This document shows, piece after piece, positions 6,855-10,259 of a DNA stretch of 10,259 bases. Each line of letters opens with the position of its first letter. The stretch's first letter is position 1. The notes beneath the pieces are model-generated. The model was not told where the DNA came from. It saw only the letters and a program-made list of their open reading frames with translations, and did not search any database. A program made the translations under genes and the position numbers. This DNA is from an uncultured Erysipelotrichaceae bacterium (GTDB lineage: Bacteria > Bacillota_I > Bacilli_A > Erysipelotrichales > Erysipelotrichaceae), in NCBI GenBank assembly GCA_937902945.1, contig CALEMD010000130.1:1-10259 (forward strand), in the 5' to 3' direction.

Positions 6855-8408
6855 TTATTTAACGTTTCTTACAGAATCACGCATGCATTTGTTAATTCCC
6901 TTGCGAACCATTGTGCTAGCGGCTCCATATCCAATGGAATAACCCGCCTTGGTTTCATAGACTCTGATGGACCCCATCTGTCTGAGTCTGTTTACATCTA
7001 TTTTATTTGGATCGTATACACTGACTGTCAGCCGAGTGATGCTGGAATGCGTCATCTTGACATTCTCAATGCCGCCGACCGCTTTAATTGTCCCCTTGAT
7101 CAGACGATCTGCATCTCCGGTATTGAAAAGATCCAATGCCAGATGATTGAAGTAGAATCTCGTAAAGAAGAAATAGATAAAGAATGATACAGCTCCAACC
7201 GCAGCCACAGTACCCAAAGTGCGATAGAAAGAAGAATTCCCCATATAGGAAATGAACTCCATCAATGTTCCCGGCAAAGCGGTCAGAACATTTGTACTTG
7301 CATTGTTATATCCCAGATACACCTGCATAGATTGGAATACTCCATATAGAACACCTGTATATGCAAGATGGAACAGGAACAGAATCGGGCATAGCAGCAC
7401 AAGCATGATTTCTAGCGGCAGCAGTGTACCTGTCAGAAGAGAAACAATTGTAGCCGCAATAAACAGAAGTCTAGTGCGTCTTCTTTCAAATTTATCTGTC
7501 TGCATGGAATAGATAGCCCATATCATTCCTGGAACTGCAAACATATTCAGCACATAATATGGTGTGATAAAACGTCCAGCCATGCCATTTAGGTTTGAAA
7601 GCGAGAGCTGCTGTGTCCAGATGCTGACATCTCCAACAACACTGCCGCCAACCATGTTGATCCACGAGCCGCCGCTGCTTCCATACCAGAACGGTGTTCT
7701 TACCAGTGTGCTCAGATTGAATACAGAAAGGAATCTATCAAGCATTCCATATACTGCTAAGTTAATCGGATTGGTAGAGTCAGCTGCAATAAAATCAACA
7801 GCGACTGTTATCGCATCCACTGCATAAGGCCATATATAAGATGTGGCAAGTCCTGCAAGAATGCTTAGAATTACCGTCCGCAGAATGCAATATCCATCTT
7901 TTGATATAAACGCAAAGAAATCATATTCTGATTTCTGCCGAGAACGGCTGTAACTTGATAGAGTAATCAATGCAACTGCAGCTGTAGCCAAGAGGCCTGT
8001 CTGCAGAGGATAATGTGCAGAACCGCTGAGATAGGAAACAGAAGTTGATGTCAGATTGATTCCAAGAATAGAACTGTATGCTGTCGCAGGCAATGAAGCA
8101 GTGGTGAAATACATGGTAACAACCAAGAAAGAAACATACCCGGCAATTGCCGAAATGATGCTGACAGAACTGCCCGCTTTGCGCGAAACAATACGAAGCA
8201 GAAACATGAGAGGAAAATTGACAATCAGGAAATTGCCGATTTTCATCAGCGCTTCTCCTGATGCAAGTACATATACATTGGTAACACTATAAAAGCTGGA
8301 TAATGCCGGATTGACTATAAGATTGCCAATGCCGAGCATGCAGATGCCAGCGAACAGAACTCCTAGTGGAAATCTCAATATTTCATACAGTGAATGCCAG
8401 TTGCGCAT
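6855..8408 (-). CDS. PTS EIIC-EIIB-like membrane protein, glucose superfamily, lacking the EIIB cysteine
   Basis: 517 residues from the ATG at 8408, chosen over the ATG at 8420 because GAGGG sits 5 bp before it. The N-terminal ~400 residues carry many hydrophobic segments typical of the EIIC sugar channel of the glucose/maltose/GlcNAc PTS superfamily, for example GRFITPYYVLNMFAVPGMIWAIYSMQ. The C-terminal ~80 residues match an EIIB domain: GGIENVKMTHSSITRLTVSVYDPNKID...LRQMG. In active enzymes the residue before ITRL is a cysteine that carries the phosphate; here it is Ser456 (AGC at 7043-7041). The conserved G-I-T-E-P-I-E motif of EIIC reads GTLLPLE near residue 324, so the first Glu is lost. 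The reading frame is intact, so this looks like a retained, diverged protein rather than a decaying gene. It may be a non-phosphorylating transporter, a sensor, or specific for an unusual substrate; all three are inference. No EIIA is nearby. Confidence 0.88.
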   Translation of the reverse strand: MRNWHSLYEILRFPLGVLFAGICMLGIGNLIVNPALSSFYSVTNVYVLASGEALMKIGNFLIVNFPLMFLLRIVSRKAGSSVSIISAIAGYVSFLVVTMYFTTASLPATAYSSILGINLTSTSVSYLSGSAHYPLQTGLLATAAVALITLSSYSRSRQKSEYDFFAFISKDGYCILRTVILSILAGLATSYIWPYAVDAITVAVDFIAADSTNPINLAVYGMLDRFLSVFNLSTLVRTPFWYGSSGGSWINMVGGSVVGDVSIWTQQLSLSNLNGMAGRFITPYYVLNMFAVPGMIWAIYSMQTDKFERRRTRLLFIAATIVSLLTGTLLPLEIMLVLLCPILFLFHLAYTGVLYGVFQSMQVYLGYNNASTNVLTALPGTLMEFISYMGNSSFYRTLGTVAAVGAVSFFIYFFFTRFYFNHLALDLFNTGDADRLIKGTIKAVGGIENVKMTHSSITRLTVSVYDPNKIDVNRLRQMGSIRVYETKAGYSIGYGAASTMVRKGINKCMRDSVRNVK

Positions 8409-8413
8409 ATTTA

Positions 8414-8418
8414 CCCTC
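8414..8418 (-). promoter_or_regulatory. Shine-Dalgarno deciding the start of the PTS-like gene
   Basis: GAGGG is placed 5 bp before the ATG at 8408. The longer alternative beginning at 8420 (adding MRVN) has no ribosome binding site, and its own second and third codons form the GAGGG. Confidence 0.75.
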
Positions 8419-8437
8419 ATCTAACTATGTATTGATT

Positions 8438-8466
8438 ATTTTACCATTGAACACACTTCATCTCAA
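8438..8466 (-). promoter_or_regulatory. Promoter of the PTS-like gene
   Basis: TTGAGA (8466-8461) and TAAAAT (8443-8438) are spaced by exactly 17 bp on the minus strand, each close to the sigma-A consensus. The -35 begins just after the nadK stop codon, so the PTS-like gene can be expressed apart from nadK, although no terminator separates the two. Confidence 0.6.
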
Positions 8467-8472
8467 ACGCAA

Positions 8473-9246
8473 TCAGAACAAACTGTTCAGTCTTGAAAAA
8501 TAGGAAACATTTCTTCCTCTATACATGCGCACTTTTTTCTTTGGACACATTTTAACCGCTATGCGCTGTTCACTTCCGATTGAATAAACATCGGCATCCA
8601 CTCCCAGAAGTGCACCATCAAAATTCTGCGATACAAAGGTCACTTCTGTTTCAGCATTCATGATCAATGATGATCCTAAGGATCTGTATTCGCTATGGTG
8701 AATGCCTGCTATTTCCGACATCTGCAGTACATCAATGCCTTCCTGCACAACCGCTCCATTCAGCGAACGATTGTATGCTGTACTGCCAAGCTGCGTGCAG
8801 ACAAGCATACCTGTACCTCGATACTCTTCAAACTTCTGTCCATTTAGGTAAATATCCATTCTCTGCGTACGGGCAGAATTCTCTATCCGCATCTCATTGA
8901 TGCCATAATAGATATCTTTGCCTTTTTTTACTTCCAGCAGCGGATACTGCACTTCTCTGCCGCTGCCATCACAGTAATCTTTCATAAAGCGCTCTAAATC
9001 ACAGTCACGATAGTCTGTATAGAACCCTAAAGTCCCTGTATGAATTCCATAAAAGCGCACATGCTCAAGTACATTCAGATACTGATGCACAGCATATATA
9101 AAGGTACCATCACCGCCAATAACAAACACCGTATCTGGATTCTCCTGGTCTTTGATGCGGCCGCTGTCTATCAGTCTTGTTTCAATCTGTTCACATAAAG
9201 ACGCAGATACTTCATCAGGTCTTCTTACGATCGCAAACTTTTCCAT
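8473..9246 (-). CDS. nadK: NAD kinase
   Basis: 257 residues, the usual size for Gram-positive NAD kinases. The enzyme phosphorylates NAD to NADP in the cytoplasm using ATP or polyphosphate and is the only route to NADP in most bacteria. Diagnostic motifs are in order: VFVIGGDGTFIYAV with GGDG at 44-47 (the catalytic Asp is D46); the NE dyad in YGINEMRIEN at 117-118; GMLVCTQLGSTAYNRSLNGAVV around 146-167, the NAD-binding loop, in which the common TPTGSTAYN reads TQLGSTAYN; and a late GVDADVYSI segment. GAGGA lies 7 bp before the ATG. It heads the group nadK - PTS-like - secreted protein, 64 bp ahead of the PTS-like gene, but these genes have no obvious shared pathway and the PTS-like gene seems to have its own promoter. 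Confidence 0.95.
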   Translation of the reverse strand: MEKFAIVRRPDEVSASLCEQIETRLIDSGRIKDQENPDTVFVIGGDGTFIYAVHQYLNVLEHVRFYGIHTGTLGFYTDYRDCDLERFMKDYCDGSGREVQYPLLEVKKGKDIYYGINEMRIENSARTQRMDIYLNGQKFEEYRGTGMLVCTQLGSTAYNRSLNGAVVQEGIDVLQMSEIAGIHHSEYRSLGSSLIMNAETEVTFVSQNFDGALLGVDADVYSIGSEQRIAVKMCPKKKVRMYRGRNVSYFSRLNSLF

Positions 9247-9273
9247 ATTCTGATCCTCGCTTCTTATTGTTTA

Positions 9274-9302
9274 ATTGTATCATTCCAACTGCAATCCTGC
9301 AT
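9274..9302 (-). promoter_or_regulatory. Promoter of nadK
   Basis: An extended -10, TGATACAAT (9282-9274), stands 28 bp before the nadK ATG, with a weak -35, ATGCAG (9302-9297), at a 17-bp spacing. The TG extension makes this a plausible sigma-A promoter. Confidence 0.55.
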
Positions 9303-9595
9303 TTCTCTAATTATGTTATTTGCGGTACTGCATTATTGTTATTAGAAAATTGATCTTTGCCTATTGTCATATACCAATAAGTTATATTATAAGTAGACGA
9401 AGGTTAACATAGTCATCACCATCGCATATTTCTTATCTTATGTAACATTTGCTGTAAATATGTAGATACATTCTGCATGTTTTTTCATTTTGCTGATTTT
9501 TAGATACTTATTACGCAATCTTCACACAACCGAGGTGTCTACTCTGCTCTACTTAGGTATATAATTTAACTGTGTGAAAAACACGGGAGGAAAGT
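9303..9595. other. Intergenic region between divergent nadK and the PhnD-like gene
   Basis: Together with the nadK promoter this forms a gene-free stretch of about 350 bp. It is AT-rich, holds no open frame with a ribosome binding site, and shows no riboswitch or T-box fold that I can recognise. A second possible plus-strand promoter, TTGTCA (9364-9369) with an imperfect -10 near 9385-9392, is weak. The ACAC/GTGT pair around 9523-9538 could form only a small hairpin. Confidence 0.5.
9560..9565 (+). promoter_or_regulatory. -10 element of the PhnD-like gene
   Basis: A perfect TATAAT lies 30 bp before the ATG, giving a leader of about 25 nt that just includes the strong GGGAGG ribosome binding site (9585-9590, 5 bp spacer). 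The matching -35 (GTCTAC at 9537-9542) is poor, so this promoter may need an activator. Confidence 0.45.
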
Positions 9596-10138
9596 ATGAC
9601 ATTAAAGAAAGTTTCTGCATTTCTTCTGGCAGCAGCAATGCTGACAGGCTGTTCATCCGGTTCATCCACTGCTTCAACAGGCGGCTCAGCCACAGCGGCA
9701 GCATCCGCAGCGGCAACTGAGGAAACGGCAAACGCTAAAGCAGCACCGGCTGCAACAGGAAACAAGACAATTGATGATCTGAAAATCGAGTTTGTTCCAT
9801 CAAAAGATGCTGATGTTATCATCACTGGCACTGCCGGTCTTGATCAGCTCCTGATCGACGCTATGAAAACAGAAGGCTATGACATCGGAAAAGTTGATAT
9901 CACAGTCGGTACTACTTATGAAGCTACAGGCGAAGCTCTGTCTGCTGGTTCAATCGATGTAGGATGGCTGCCAGGCGGAACATATGCTCACCCAGCTCAC
10001 AAAATGCGGCAGCGTGGTGAATGTCTGCAGCACCCTGCGGTACCTGCGCGATCTCATTTCATTCAAAAAAATCGCGAAGATCGGCCCCGTCGGAGAGAAC
10101 AAAATACCCATTCCCGCCATCGCGAGGGTATTCCTTAA
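9596..10138 (+). CDS. PhnD-like phosphonate/phosphite-binding lipoprotein, truncated by an inverted junction
   Basis: The frame encodes 180 residues, but only about the first 131 (to position ~9988) are a real protein. They begin with a lipoprotein signal peptide with lipobox LTGC (lipidated Cys19), then a Ser/Ala/Thr-rich linker to about residue 58. The start of a periplasmic-binding-type domain follows: LKIEFVPSKDADVI, LLIDAMKTEGYDIGKVDITVGTTYEATGEAL and AGSIDVGWLPGGTYA. These are hallmarks of the PhnD/PtxB-type solute-binding proteins that feed ABC importers of phosphonate, phosphite or related anions. The family normally continues with GTYAL and about 180 more residues. Here the sequence turns into the antisense of a permease gene, so the last ~49 residues are meaningless. 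Expression signals are strong (GGGAGG, TATAAT). The ATPase and permease partners expected downstream are missing because of the junction. Ligand specificity cannot be read from the fragment. Confidence 0.8.
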   Translation: MTLKKVSAFLLAAAMLTGCSSGSSTASTGGSATAAASAAATEETANAKAAPAATGNKTIDDLKIEFVPSKDADVIITGTAGLDQLLIDAMKTEGYDIGKVDITVGTTYEATGEALSAGSIDVGWLPGGTYAHPAHKMRQRGECLQHPAVPARSHFIQKNREDRPRRREQNTHSRHREGIP

Positions 10139-10258
10139 AACCTCGATAAGCTTTTGCCGCATGATCGGGTTGGCAAACATCTTTGTAAAGTTGTTAAACC
10201 CGACAAATTCACAATCAAACAGGTTCAGTCCAGGCTTATAATTATAAAATGCGTATAA
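9989..10258 (-). CDS. LplB-type sugar ABC transporter permease (internal fragment, both ends missing)
   Basis: An open frame enters from the right edge and encodes about 90 residues: AFYNYKPGLNLFDCEFVGFNNFTKMFANP, then RNTLAMAGMGILFSPTGPIFAIFLNEMRSRRYRRVLQTFTTLPHFVSWV. This is the pattern of LplB-family permeases, the integral membrane subunits of carbohydrate ABC importers of Bacillota; the stretch covers the periplasmic loop, one membrane segment and the start of the next. The match ends abruptly after FVSWV (about 9989), where family members continue with residues such as LVYAL; the frame then reads the reverse of the PhnD-like gene and stops at 9950. It is antisense to the preceding coding region, so it did not arise as a neighbour in normal order. 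Its codons seem richer in CG-containing triplets than the rest, which hints at a different source but is not measured. Confidence 0.8.
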
Positions 10259-10259
10259 C

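Noticed and set aside
6841..6858. Terminator after the PTS-like gene around the CCCGGG palindrome
   Set aside because: The palindrome is only 6 bp with AT flanks that do not pair and no T-run follows on the minus strand.
9401..9410. PhoP box upstream of the PhnD-like gene
   Set aside because: Only one TTAACA-like hexamer is present, without the direct repeats at 11-bp spacing needed for a PhoP site.
9989..10138. C-terminal extension of the PhnD-like protein as a new domain
   Set aside because: The residues after GGTYA are the antisense reading of a clear permease fragment; the basic, low-complexity translation has no domain character.

Overview
The window looks like a chromosomal contig from a Gram-positive, low-to-moderate GC member of the Bacillota, probably a gut-type anaerobe near the Erysipelotrichia. 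The clues are strong AG-rich Shine-Dalgarno sites, a lipobox lipoprotein, a PTS permease, an LplB-type permease fragment and the overall protein similarity. The assignment to class is inference. TGA is used as a stop (uvrA, nadK), so the code is standard. Both ends of the window cut through genes.

Left part (1-5845, minus strand): an operon read right to left, mutS - uvrA - flavodoxin-like gene. mutS and uvrA are 2 bp apart, and uvrA and the flavodoxin gene share an ATGA overlap, so translation is probably coupled. A near-consensus extended -10 promoter lies in front of mutS. mutS is broken by a 20-bp insertion after codon 61. The insertion is bounded by a 10-bp direct repeat and contains an inverted copy of a sequence about 50 bp away inside the same gene, which is the signature of a local template switch. 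Without those 20 bp the gene reads as an intact MutS of about 841 residues.

Middle part (5846-9302, minus strand): an AT-rich spacer with short repeats, then, in transcription order, nadK (NAD kinase), a PTS EIIC-EIIB-like membrane protein, and a small secreted protein of unknown function that ends in an intrinsic terminator. The PTS-like protein keeps the glucose-superfamily fold signatures but has Ser in place of the phosphorylated Cys of EIIB. It has also lost the conserved Glu of the GITEP-type motif of EIIC, so it is unlikely to be an ordinary sugar phosphotransferase.

Right part (9303-10259): an intergenic region with a promoter and strong ribosome binding site, then a PhnD-like phosphonate/phosphite-binding lipoprotein on the plus strand. 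At about 9988 its reading frame stops matching the family. The sequence instead becomes, on the opposite strand, a clean fragment of an LplB-type sugar ABC transporter permease running off the contig end. This is an inverted junction of two unrelated genes: either an assembly or amplification chimera or a real rearrangement.

I see no CRISPR array, tRNA, rRNA, transposase or phage gene. The best candidates for something new are the catalytically degenerate PTS protein with its secreted neighbour, and the flavodoxin gene coupled to uvrA. The two inverted junctions are worth checking first, because both may be artefacts.
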